A stretch of 64,000 bases of DNA from NCBI GenBank assembly GCA_007449985.2, contig VIIQ02000698.1, positions 441,501 through 505,500 of the forward strand, in the 5' to 3' direction. The stretch's first letter is position 1. Every line of letters starts with the position of its first letter. Shown here in pieces: positions 1 to 11,394 of the stretch. The notes under the pieces were generated by a model, which worked only from the letters and a program-made list of their open reading frames with translations, did no database searches and was not told the DNA's origin. The position numbers and the translations under genes were made by a program. This DNA is from Desmodesmus armatus (taxonomy: Eukaryota > Chlorophyta > Chlorophyceae > Sphaeropleales > Scenedesmaceae).

Positions 1-3000
1 TGTCAGCTGAAGACAGCCGTGCAAGTGCCCCCTGCAGTCCCAGCATATTCCTTGCACACCTCGTTCCCTCCAAGGTCCCAGCTGCCTGCTGGTGTCCTTG
101 ATCGTGTAGATTGTGAAGTGAACCTTGTGGGCGTACGGGCTAGCGGTGTCATGCAGGAGGCCCTGCAAACCACAACACAAAAGGGCGGGAAGATGTTCCT
201 GTATAATACCAGTGTTCTGCATAAGTGTTGCCAATCATGCAAGTACTACTTGTGATGAACAAGGCTGACAGCAAATCAAGCTGCTGTGACACAAACAGCA
301 GTGAGATTCGGGTCAATCAACCCCGCAGGCAAAATGAATGGTGACCATCACAAAAAGCAACACGTAACAGCATGTAGTGGTTGCCCAGGTGGTGGAAGCG
401 CCGGCACGGCTGAAAGCGCTCCAAAGCTGCAGCCCAGAACGGCGACCATGGTAAGTAGGCTGGCTTGTGACCAGGTGCAGCTGTGGGTGTCTGCAACGGC
501 CTGCTGTGTTGGGTGTGGCAACTCACGAAGTGGTGCCAAGAGGCGGATGGAGGGGCGATGACATGCCGGATGCCCCTGCTCAGCACTTGGCTTATTTCAC
601 TGAAGAAAACATCCTTGGCAGCGGAGTAAGCCTGGTAAACCTGCAGGAAGGAGGCCGTGCATGATCTTATGTTGAGTTGTGCATTACGGCATGTTGGTTT
701 GTGCATGCACAAGGCACACACAGGGCATCAGACATAAGCACTGCTGTTGGCCAGTATGCGGTATGAGATAAAGTCCCGCTGCCAGTGCCGGCAGACAAAA
801 AGGGTTCCTATGCTGCATAGGAAGGCGTCCCCTGTTGAACATATGTTGAAAAGGTTCCTTCATCATATGCTGGCTTTACATTCGATGTGTGCAGACGTGC
901 ACCTGCAAGGCTAGCAACCAACACATCCTTTACTACCACACGCACCTCATGATCTTCCAGCAAAATGCCAAAGATGTCCCAGTTGTGGTCCCGGTGCAGA
1001 GGGACCTTGTTGCCCTGCAGAAGCAAAACACAAACGTCATAACGTTACCGGCACACGTCACTCCAGGGTGTGCTGACTGAATATACTGCAGCTGCATGCA
1101 GCCAAAACACACCACCGGTGCCACAAACTCCCTACATACATCGATCCGATCTCAACAACAGCGGCAACAAGGCGCAATTGCAGGAGTGCCAACCGCAGAT
1201 GCCAGCTTTTAAACCAACATTCAAACCACGCCTCCATCAACTGCACTCACAGATGCCTTTGTCGCCAGCTGCAGCTGGTGCCTCAAGTCCAGCACAGCTT
1301 CCTCCATCTCATGACACACTGCAGGAGGGTCCAGCAAGCCCTTGCAGTGCTGTAGGGCAAACTGCTCATACACGTTCAACTCAGCCTGCAGAATTGACAC
1401 AATAACATAACGCAGCTCAGCACAGCCATCATCACGGCAACAGATACCAGCAGGGAGGTGTGTTGCAGGTGAAGAGGCCTGTATGCGCAAGTTGCCGCCT
1501 GCGCAAGCCATCCAAGGTTGCCTTAGGCTGACTGGGGGTAAGGTTGCCAAAGCTGCCGTCACATCAATATGTCAATGCTCATCCCAAACATTATATGCAA
1601 AAGATTACTATGCGTGTACGTTCAGACTCGTGTTGTCTATTCAGCATCCGTCAGGGCTGGTCACTTGCAACATGCTTGCAGACCAGATGCCCGGACATGC
1701 ACCTGCCTGCATGCATAATAGACATCACCGTGACTGTCCCTACAACATGATGGATGCAGCGTTTTTCGAATTCAAATCCAGCATGACTAATCACCTGCAG
1801 CAGCATCTCAGCCTGTTCCTTGTCCACTTCCTGTGCCGCCACATCAGCGGGCCCCTGTATGCGCTGACCGTCAGGGTTTATGCCCTGAGCAGAGTCCAAA
1901 GTTCCAGGCGCAGTGCCTGACACCACATTGCCCTGTAACAGCACACAGCAATGAAATGACTGGCATTAGCTCTCGAGCTTCATAGCTACATGTGTAACAT
2001 TGATGGATGGTTTGATTGAGCACATCGGCACACTGTTGCCAACATGGCACAACAGCGGGGCATGTGAATTGTGTCAGCAGCTATGCGGCGTCGGTGCCAC
2101 TGTGCACCTCGGTGTTATGTGCCAACTACGTTTCCATGGACTGAAACCCTCCTCTGGCACAAGCCAGCCAGCACAGTTTGCTCCGAGGGCTGGGCGCAAT
2201 CATTACCCATCCCTTTTTCACAATCCGTAGAGCACTTGAGATCACCCGCACAAGTATGTCTCTTCTGGTACACGATACCCTAGGGACCAAAGTCTAGCCT
2301 CCTTACCATCATTGCTTTGGCATGCTGCTGCATGTTGGCAACCTCAGCCATGCGTTGAGAGCGCTGCACTGTCAGCTGCTCCTTGAGCTGGGATTGGGCC
2401 GGTTCCAAACTCTTGGCAGCACGCTTCTCTGTAGGCAGCACAGCACAGCACAGCATGACGCAGCACAGCACAGCACAGCACAAATAATTCGAGTAATGGG
2501 CCCCTTGCCAGTCAGAGCTTGCAAGCCACACGGTGTGCTACCAGCAGTGGATGTGGTTGTGGTTGTGCCCAGGTGTGGCGTGTGTGTGTAACTCTGTTGT
2601 ATTTCACCGCAACGGTACTGCACAAGATGCAGTCCTTATGTTTGTTAGCCAACGCCATACCAGCAGCATGGTTGGCTGCACGGGCAGGCTGCCTACTGAC
2701 CTGCGCGCTTGGACTCTGCCACGCCAAAGGCGTAGTTGACATCTGGCAAGCTGTTGAAGTGGACCACGCCATCCCCTCCTAGAGCAGGGCCCCAGTCCGT
2801 CCTGAGCAAGGCAGAAAGCAGCATAATAGTCTGCTGGTGTGCTTGTAGGGTGCTACATCTCAATGCATTCAGGGTGCCGTCACACCTGAATGCATACTAC
2901 CGATGAAACCAGCGTGTACCAATGATTGGTGGTTGCAGGGATTAGTGATCCGTCTCCTTGATATCAGTGAATGGATCACAGACAACAAGGAGATGGTTCA

Positions 3001-6000
3001 CTCATCCCTGCAACCACATATCATCAGTACACGTTGGTTTTATCTTTACTGCCAGCAGCTGGCATGAACTCTTTGAGCTTCATAGCTATTCAGCAAACCC
3101 GTATGTACCACATGCATGTTGACACATGACTTGCAACCAGCCTTTTCAGCAGGATCATGTTTGTACCGCCCTATATGCACTACCAGCAGCATTTACCTTC
3201 GGGCGGTGAGATCCAGCAGAAGCCAGCGTGTGTGGCTGACCCATAAGGGAGTTGAGCAGTCTTCCAAGGGGTGTGTTGCCCGCCACCTGGGGTTGTGCAC
3301 TGCCAGCCACAAACAGATCCCCAGCAGCGGTACCAGCAGCAGTAGCAGCAGCAGCATACAACACATGAGGTGTGTGTGGTGTCTTTGTTCAAAAAGGAGG
3401 CCATGATCCACTGGACTGGGCAACTGAGCACCAGGCACATACAGTGCCACAGTGGCAACGGTTGGCAGCACAGCTTCCCCTATGTGTATGCGAGCACAAC
3501 GCCTATGCAAGCAACTGCCAACAACAAACAGGGGCCAGCAGCACGCCTTGTGCGCTGCACATTTCGGAATGTTCACAACTTTGGATAGGTGTTGCACTGG
3601 CTGGATGCACTTCCTGTGTCTTCACACGTAAGCCAACAGCCACTCACAGTGCTCAGGCAGCAGCCGCAGCGTTGCCGTCAGCAAGTGCTTCAGCTCTGTG
3701 TCACCGTTTGCCATGATCATGGCGGCGCGAGCCACTGCAGCCGTTCCCTGCACAGAGCGCAGTGGCACCAAGCGCAGCACAGCAATCTTGGTGCACGGCA
3801 GGCTTGATCAACTCCCTCATTGGGTTGACCAAAACACAAGATGCACCGCTAACACATACGCTGTCGCATCAGACATACAACCAACCCAGCAAGGCAAGCA
3901 GTGAGACTTGGCCCGCGTGTGTGCTTTACCAATGTGTAGCTTTGGGCTACTTTCCCCTGCACACCCCCACTGGAAGCACATCCTCACTGGGCTGGCGGTT
4001 ATCATGTTGAAACCCCACTGACCTTTCAACCTGCATTCCCTTCCTTGCCTTCAACACATAAAACATCCAAACTGTGTGGGCACTACAGTAGTTGCACCAA
4101 TGAATTTTCTTACCTTTGTGCGCGGCCCTATCAGCTTGGTGACATGCCGTTGGTAGTCCTCCAGCTGAGTCAGGTAGTTGCCTGCTGACAGGGCCCAAGC
4201 AGACGACTGTGCCTGCAGATCCTGCACCTGCTGACATCAAGGCGGGAAGCGTGTGCATCCAAGGGGAACAGTGGCGATCACAAAGGGCACTGTGAGATGT
4301 GGGCTGAAGCTGAAGGCGACAGGAGTGGGGCTTGGACAAGCAAACGCAGATCTAGCTGCAGGAAACCTCGACGTGCTGAACGTGTACCTTCAAGTGCCAA
4401 TCCACACATGTGCTGACAACATCCAACTCAACCCACAGTGCTTCTGTGTAACAAACAACCCACACAAACTACAGTGCAGGTGATGTGTCCAGCTGCACAG
4501 CTAGTGACATACGGTATGCTTGTGTCGATCTGGTGCAGATGACTCCTTGTAGGCTGACAAGGAGACACAGCAAGCCATGCCTGCTGTCACTACATGCCAT
4601 TCAGATGGTCCGATAGCTCCTGCAACTCACTTTGAACTTGCTGATGCTGAAGGGCCAGGCATTGTAGGCGGCCCCGCCATACTGAGGGGGGTCAGGCTCA
4701 AAGCCAAGGTGCTTGGCACCACCAGGTTGCAGCTCAGGAAGGTTCACCTGCAGGAATCGAACCCCTCGCTGGTTCAAAGCAGCATGTTGGGGGCTGCTGG
4801 ACCGCCTGCAACCCTTTTTTAGCCACATTGATGAAGCGACACCCCCTGACTCACTGATGGCCTATAGCCTGGAAGTCAGTCACTGCATCGTCTGACTACC
4901 AGAGCCACACAAAGCATCATGTGACAACAGCTTGCCCAATCCTCGACATTATTCTCTGCCTGGTCTTGTGGCTATCGTGAACTAAGCAATATATGCTGCT
5001 GAAGATCAGCTGTGCACACGATCAACATTGGTGACTGGCACGGAGGTACATTGAAGTACAAAGCTTGCACACAACACACCTGTTCATGCAGCAGCCGCAG
5101 CTCTGGTTCACTAAACCCTATGCGGTACGTGTAGGACGGCAGGGAGGGGGACCACTTGGGGTTTATCACCAACATGGTGTAGGAGCGGTCAAGCCCTAAA
5201 GCCCCAATGAAGCTGTCCACAAAACCCTCCATTTTGAGGGCGTCGATCTGCAAACCAAACAAAAAGGCGGGAAATTTGCGGCAAGCATAAGGAGTTCACA
5301 CACACACAGCATGCCTTGGCACACGAGTGGTGCATGCCTTTGCACTTTCTGTGCAACATCGCAGCATCGCAATGTGGGAGCAAGAGGGAAACAGGGCCGA
5401 CAGGGTGGTAGGATGTAGGATGTACGGATGACCGTTCAGGGCCAACAAGCCATTGCTGAATTGAGCATGCCAGTGGCTAAGACCTCCCGACGTGTCCCAC
5501 GTCACACAAGCAGCAACCACCAGCAGCAAACATCACCCTACGCACCAGCTGTAGTGTGATTGTGACACCCTCTCAGCACACACCTGCCGGTCCCAATGTG
5601 CCCGTTGCAACCAGCTGCAACCCAAACAACATACCAAGGGGTGGGGGTGTTACAACTGAATACTTTCACTGCTGACCAAAAGTTCTCCATCATGCAGCAC
5701 GCACCTGCTGGTCCCCGGTCTCATGGTCTGGGTCTGTGGGTCTGCTGAAAGCCATGATGGCCCGTTCAAACACCTCCAGCACTGCGCCCGGCTGGATGGA
5801 CACCACGTTGCAGGTGAGGTTGAGGTGCACAAAGCTGGGCAGGGTAGAGGGCGGCAGGGTGATGTTGGCAGTGCCAGAGCAGTGCCCTGCAACAAAACAG
5901 CACACACAGCACACACCCCACACTTATTAGTCATTTGGCATGCTTAGGCATTGGGAGAAGAGTGCTGCGTTTCGAACGTGAACACCACTGAGGGACACCA

Positions 6001-8141
6001 AAAACGGACAGAAGCAAGAAACACTTGCATGTGTGTTGCAGTAATCGCTGCAGCACAACCTCGAGGACAGGTGACTGGGCACATCAAGCCGTGCTGTGTG
6101 TCCCGCACAGCCAATTCCCGCGCAGATGCTGACATGCAAGCACAGCACTGCAGCTGCTGTGTGCGCACCATCTTCTGCGCATGTCAGCTCGGACAGTGCC
6201 ACGCGTTTGTGCGGCAGCACGTGGTCGATGTGCCTGAACCACTCTAGCAACTCCTCATCAGACACTTGGACCTGCACAGCACCAAGCACAAACCCAACCT
6301 GAGTGTTTTGGCCAGCTCAACCCTGATAGGCATCGCCATTGACGTGTGGCGACTGAGTGTACGTGTACCCATTTGGGCTCACTGCTATTTCACAGAGCAC
6401 GGGGCAGGGGGGCTCCCCCCCCCCCAAAATGCAATAACTTGCATCACTGGGGTTATACCCCCAACCCCCTGCCACCAGGGGGACCTGGTAAGAGGCGTGT
6501 GTGGCGCCACTCAATAACCAGCCCCCCCCCCCCCCCCCCCCCCCCCACCACCACCACCACCACCACCACCACTCTGGGCGCCCGACTAGCACTACAAACC
6601 ACAAAACCGCACCCAACATGGGTCAGATTGACACGACCGGACCCAAAAAGTAGACGGTTGGTGCAGTGTTTCAGACACCCGGCAAGATGCTTTGCAGTCA
6701 CTTCCGCAAAGTGGCACAAACATCCATGAGAATAGGCTAGCCATCACACCATACCTTGGCGTTGCCTTCTCCCTTGAAGCCGATAAAGACTGCATTCAGC
6801 GGCACACTCATATGCAGGGCTTCCACAGTCTGAAGCCCAAGGTACTCTGCCAGGTTGGGTGTCTGTACATATTTCTGCAGTGACACAAGCACAGAGGCAC
6901 AGCCAGCAGCAGTTAAAGACATGATTCCAGTGATGCGTGTGTTTTTGTGCGACCTCAAACCTTTTCCAGTTGTGACTGTGATGCTGCAGCAACTGCCTTT
7001 TGACCTCCTGTGCCACACTCCTCAGCAGTTTGCCAAAGCCGCAAACACAGCAAAGACAAACGCACAAAGACAGAAGCAGCGCACTGCCCAAGGTGCTGCA
7101 CTTGCGATTACAAAAGCTCCAACTGCTGTGATAGGCTGTCATGCAGCGGTGCCCTGGCAACGCACCGCTATGTCCTTGAATTCCCGTACGTGCAGGTTGT
7201 GTATCCGATTCAACTCATCACTGTCCCAAGAGATTATGTCATCCTCCTGCGGCAGCGACAACACAGTCAATACAGCAGCAGCATTTCAGACCACTGCAGC
7301 AATCGGTGGTCCCCTGGACCGGAGGGAGATGACAGGAGCTGCACCGACATCAGACAAGTATCAGGTGAAACGTTTCCATTATAATATAACTGTTTACTCC
7401 TATGTGCGTGCCGGAACGCACTTTACGTAAGCCTGACGTATTGGTTTAACCATCCTTGTGGGACTATGGGTGATACGCTTCATAGAACTGCTTGCATATG
7501 ACTGATATGTTGCCTACATGCTAGATACATATGTATTCACTCTGCTTAACACACCAGATGTCATGAGAAGGTGTGCTACCATACACGGCCTGTTCAACGG
7601 CTGTCGGCAACCCTTGACCAGCACCTGCCTGGTGGTGTTCACTTGAGGATGCGAGGAGGCAACAGGGTGGTGTATGCACGTCACGCTACTGTGCAAAAGC
7701 AAGTCATGTGCACCAGCCATGCAGGATGCATGCCTTGTTGCTGCTGGCCCCGGCTGTTGCGGTTCTGCACCGGCCAACTGAAGCACCCACCTTAGTAAAC
7801 AGGGCTGCCCCAGGTTTCGGCGTTTCTGGTGGAGGCTTCCTGCAAGAGTTATTTCACATGGCATTGACCAGCATAACCAGAGGCCAAGCACTGCATGGCA
7901 CTGTCAGCTGGGGCGTCACTAGATCAAGTACGGCTTGGCAATGGCTGAGGGTGCTGGGCAGCACACACCTCCATCTCCCGCTTTTTGATCTATCCCTTGG
8001 CTTTGCTGCATCCGCCTGCTGCAACAGCAGGCAGGTGAACACCAGCCCTGAGAGAAGGAGCACCGCACGTAGCCTCCTTCTGTGGGGCAGCCAGCTGTGT
8101 GCTCTGCAACTGCAACTGCAATGCTGCTGCTGCTGCGTCAT
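1..8141 (-). CDS. Large secreted/type I membrane protein, possibly At5g58100 (SPOT1)-like; 3' end outside window
   Basis: Minus-strand multi-exon gene, partial. Ten 5' exons join in frame for about 422 codons: 8141-7969, 7839-7791, 7246-7166, 6874-6755, 6271-6169, 5886-5705, 5247-5080, 4747-4631, 4227-4114 and 3786-3628. Later exons I can place are 2801-2701, 2428-2307, 1932-1795, 1385-1251, 1014-903, 640-527 and 162-60. About 3180-3500 holds one or two exons I could not fix, and one more is needed between 903 and 640. The start at 8141 gives an arginine-rich n-region and a hydrophobic core ending QQADAA, a good signal peptide. Visible blocks are AVFIGFKGEGNAK, TMLVINPKWSPSLPSY and NWDIFGILLEDHEVRV. 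These recall a conserved plant/algal membrane protein family of obscure role; that assignment is from memory and is the weakest part. Exon 9 has tandem acceptors 6 bases apart. The gene shares a 454-base divergent promoter with VPS60. Confidence 0.6.
2430..2481. repeat. AGCAC microsatellite at an exon border
   Basis: Two runs of the five-base unit (CAGCA), separated by TGACG, lie directly before the acceptor of the minus-strand exon 2428-2307. Read on that strand the repeat is TGCTG/TGTGC and serves as its pyrimidine-rich tract. Confidence 0.85.
2905..3041. repeat. Long inverted repeat (hairpin) inside the SPOT1-like gene
   Basis: Arms 2905-2960 and 2986-3041, 56 bases each, pair with roughly ten mismatches across a 25-base loop. 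The best block is GGTTGCAGGGAT. A smaller inverted repeat (TGCATTCAGG with CCTGAATGCA, about 2864-2894) abuts it. It lies in the unresolved or intronic stretch upstream of the exon at 2801. Confidence 0.8.
6524..6573. repeat. Poly-C run followed by CCA repeats
   Basis: About 23 C in a row, then nine or so ACC units, in an intron of the minus-strand SPOT1-like gene (poly-G in that transcript). Confidence 0.95.
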
Positions 8142-8595
8142 AATGCTGCTGAAACTGAAAACCAATGCACTGCGGGCTATAAGCTTTGCCCCATGAATGA
8201 CTGAACGCAGCAGGCTTGGGCAACGGTTTTTGATCTGGCTGAGTGGGTGGGGGAAGCACAAGCGAGGCGCTACCGGCATATGATGCGTGCGATAGCTTCT
8301 TGTTGATAGAACGCAGTCCTGCTGATTTCCGCTGCGCGGTCACACCACTCTTCAACTGTCATTCAGTTCAGCTTCGTGAAGCTCTGAGTCCCCGACCCTG
8401 GAACTGCAATTGTTGCTCCTTGTATTACTGTCAAACACATTCCCAGCACACAATTAAGTATCATCAGTAAGTTGACACTTCTACTGCTGCTGACTGTGTT
8501 TGTGGGTGCATCCTCAAGCAGACAAGCCAGGCAGAAGTAAAGGGCAGACGGCAAGTGATTGAACAGTTTAACAGTATTCACTTCAGTGTATAGTG
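8142..8595. promoter_or_regulatory. Divergent intergenic region between the SPOT1-like gene and VPS60
   Basis: 454 bases between two start codons facing outward. It must hold both promoters and both 5' untranslated regions. I see no clear TATA box. A minus-strand open frame crosses it (8355-7990), but it is not continuous with a recognisable protein and is probably leader sequence. Confidence 0.4.
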
Positions 8596-11394
8596 ATGCG
8601 TCGCATCTTTGGAGCACCCAAGAAGAAGGAGCCACCACCAACCCTAGAGCAGGCAGGGGCGAACTTGGACTCTAGGGGCACCAGGATCGATGAGCAGATC
8701 AAGAAGCTAGACCAGCAGCTGATGCAGTTTAAGGACCAGATAAAGAAGACGAGACCTGGCCCTGCACAAGAGGCACTCAAGCGGCGGGCACTGACCGTGA
8801 GTGAACTTGATGCTCTGGGCTGTATTCATGCAGCGCACCTCCCTGACAGGATTCCAGACGTGTCGACACCGAAGGCAGTATGTACGCTTCCTGGCCTGCA
8901 TATGGGATGAGCAGGGCTAGCAGTTGGCCAGCATCACCCTTTCCGTCGTGCTGACCTGATGTGGGGTTTGGTGGGCAGCAGGTGCTGGCCTGAGTGAAGC
9001 TGGGCTCCTGGAGACAGGACGCATCTCCAGGGCAAAGTAGTAGGAGTATTTGGTGAAATGATCAATCTGGCTTTACTGGTTTTTTCCCTGTGCAAGCTTG
9101 CAGCTGCTTTTTCCCTGTGCAAGCTTGCAGCTGCTTTTTCCCTGTGCAAGCTTGCAGCCCATGGCTCTGTGCTGTTCCGTGCAGATTCTGCGGCAGAAGC
9201 GCATGTATGAAACACAGCGGGAGACCCTGTACAACCAGCAATTCAACATGGAGCAGACGCGCTTCACAGTAGAAAGCATACAGGTGTGTGGCACTTGTTG
9301 AGACAGCGTCTCAACAGCATACCTGCCTGCTTTCTCCCATGCTGGCATCACAGCAACGCACCACTGTACTGTCTGCAGCAGCACCACTGGTGCATATGGG
9401 AGGGCATCAGAACATATATGCAGCTGGTACTTTCAGCATCTGCTACAGTAAAGGATGCTGCCGTAGCTGTGGCATGCCGGTTTTGAGGCAAACACACTTG
9501 CTTGCTGCTGTGCTGTGGCAATCCTCTTGCGCATGTGTTCGTTGCTGTTGCATATGGGGTGCGCTGACGCGTGCTGGCCCTATTGTTTGCTGCCAATGTA
9601 CGCCATCTGCAGGACACTGTGCAGACTGTACAGGCCTTGAAAGCAGCCAGCAGCCAAATGAAGGGAGCAATGAAGCAAAACAAGGAGCTGGACCTAAACT
9701 TCATTGACAACCTGCAGGTGTGTGGGTTGCAGGACTCGAGGCCTCGTATCTATGCTGCCCACTCCCTTTCACCCTCACACACACATGCTAGGGTACAGCA
9801 TGAGTGCTGAGTGTCAACACGCCTGCAGCACTGAGGGCAGCTGTTTTGGTGGCAGCACCCTGAACGCAGCATGTGTGCTGAGGGAGGGGCAGGGTTTGGG
9901 ACTGCTTTCAGTCACATGCTTTGTGATGATGCTGCTGGTGTTGTTTGACTGAGTGTCATCAGCATTCAGCGGCAACTGCAAGTCGTACTTCAAGGTCACA
10001 CATGCTGCGCAACACACACCCAAGCCCATCACAGTTGCAGCACAGCAGCAGGCCTCAGCTGATCCACCCAGGGTCCACCGGGGCATTCCGACCATCGTTC
10101 ACCATTTTTATGCACCGCCTCACATCCTGATGTTACCTGCAGGATGAGCTGGCGGAGGCAGCAACCAGTCCCTTTGATCAAATGCACACTGCAACACCCA
10201 AACAGATTCCTATCACATCTCCAATGCAGCCAATAGGTGTGCCATCCTTGCTTCATGCCAAAGGCTGCACTGCTTGTTTCAATTCCGCCATACTTCTTGC
10301 CATATATTGTGTCTGCAGGATGAGCTGGCTGACATGGCTGACCTCACGAGTGAGATCAACCAGATGATGGGCCAGTCCTGCTACGCCATCCCTGATGATG
10401 TGGATGAGGATGAGCTCATGGGGGAGCTGGATGCGCTGGAGGATGACCTGGCAGCTGAACCAGCCATGGGCAGCGGACCATCCTACCTGCAGGTGTGTGT
10501 GTTGCAGATTGGGTGACTGTTACTGTTACTGTTGCATGGGCAGCTGTTACTGTTGCTGTCACTGTTACTGTTACATGGTTCAGGCTGAGCCTGAACACTG
10601 AAGGGAGGCAACAAGGCTCGTTGGGCATACAGTGTGGTGACATGTAGTGTGGGAGACCGGCATATTGAGGTTGGGGGGAGGGAAGGGAGGTTGTCTGCAG
10701 CCCAGAGCAGTCGAGGAGCACGAGGTGTTGTGCTTCCTGGTTGGCAGCGTCGTTTAGATGTCTGGCTGTTTGAGTGGCTGCAGTTGGACGCGGACATGAC
10801 TTGAAGGATGAGGCAACGCAACGTCAGCACTGCTGGCTGGGCATGCAGGTTCCAGTGCCTTCGGCACGGGACTCTTGGCAAAGCATAGAGGTTCCTTGTT
10901 GGCGACACAACAAAAACCGCAGAGCGTTGCTCTGCAGTCTTTTTTGGCGAGCTGCGCCAACTGTGAAACACGGCGGACTCCCTGCTGGGTTGTGGGACGC
11001 TGTCTGCAGCATCTGTACATTATCGATGCATGGCAGTTCAGTCATGTAGTCCGTGCTTTGCACCTGAGCGTACGTGGGCGGTCAACGCCTGCATCATCTG
11101 GTGACGTATGTTTGGTGACTGCGCCGCTGCTTGGTGTGTGACCTGGTGTGTGACTCGCTAGTAGATTGGGGTACGTTTGTAGGCGCTCTGTGCACCGTGA
11201 TGAGCCCTGGCTCGCTGTCTACTGCCAAGGTTGGGACCCTGTCCCCCAGTACTGTACTGTACTTCACCGTACTGCTATCTTGGTGTGTGTTTTGCTTTCC
11301 GCAGGAGCCGGAGCTGCCAGAGTTGCCAACAGCGCCGCAGCAGGAGGCTGAGGACGTGCTCAACCTGCCAGCAGCACCAGCTATGAGGACGTGA
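8596..11394 (+). CDS. VPS60: VPS60/CHMP5 family ESCRT-III-associated protein
   Basis: Five exons: 8596-8796, 9185-9283, 9613-9717, 10319-10492 and 11305-11394, all joined in phase 0, giving 222 residues against about 220 for the family. It starts MRRIFGAPKKK, as CHMP5/VPS60 proteins do. A basic amphipathic N-terminal half follows, with KDQIKKTRPGP near residue 50 and LRQKRMYETQR near 70. An acidic C-terminal half carries DDVDEDELMGELDALEDDL. This is the Snf7 fold: the basic core binds membrane and polymerises, and the acidic tail binds LIP5/VTA1 to regulate the VPS4 ATPase at multivesicular bodies; that role is family knowledge. Start: an in-frame GTG lies one codon upstream, but ATG at 8596 matches the family. 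Intron 1 carries a 27-base triplication. Part of the exon 4 acceptor region is repeated at 10132-10150. Confidence 0.95.
9081..9159. repeat. 27-base tandem repeat, about 3 copies, in VPS60 intron 1
   Basis: Three near-identical 27-base units start at about 9081, 9108 and 9135. Each contains a pyrimidine run followed by CTGTGCAAGCTTGCAG. Each unit therefore looks like a 3' splice acceptor (pyrimidine tract, then CTTGCAG), 26 to 84 bases before the real exon 2 acceptor at 9184. Confidence 0.9.
10503..10576. repeat. GTTACT-type microsatellite in VPS60 intron 4
   Basis: Degenerate six-base repeats of TGTTAC and TGTTGC form lie in the last intron of VPS60, just after the exon 4 donor. A related run (GTAACAGTAACAGTGACAG, opposite orientation) occurs in an invertase intron near 32060. 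Confidence 0.7.

Noticed and set aside
4740..4790. tRNA-like B box (GGTTCGATTCC) on the minus strand
   Set aside because: It lies at the border of an exon of the SPOT1-like gene; no A box, anticodon arm or acceptor stem could be drawn.
7854..8279. Upstream start of the SPOT1-like protein at 8279
   Set aside because: It would place 46 residues before an otherwise perfect signal peptide; 8141 gives a standard secretory start.
9081..9159. CRISPR-like array
   Set aside because: Units are directly adjacent with no spacers, inside a eukaryotic intron.
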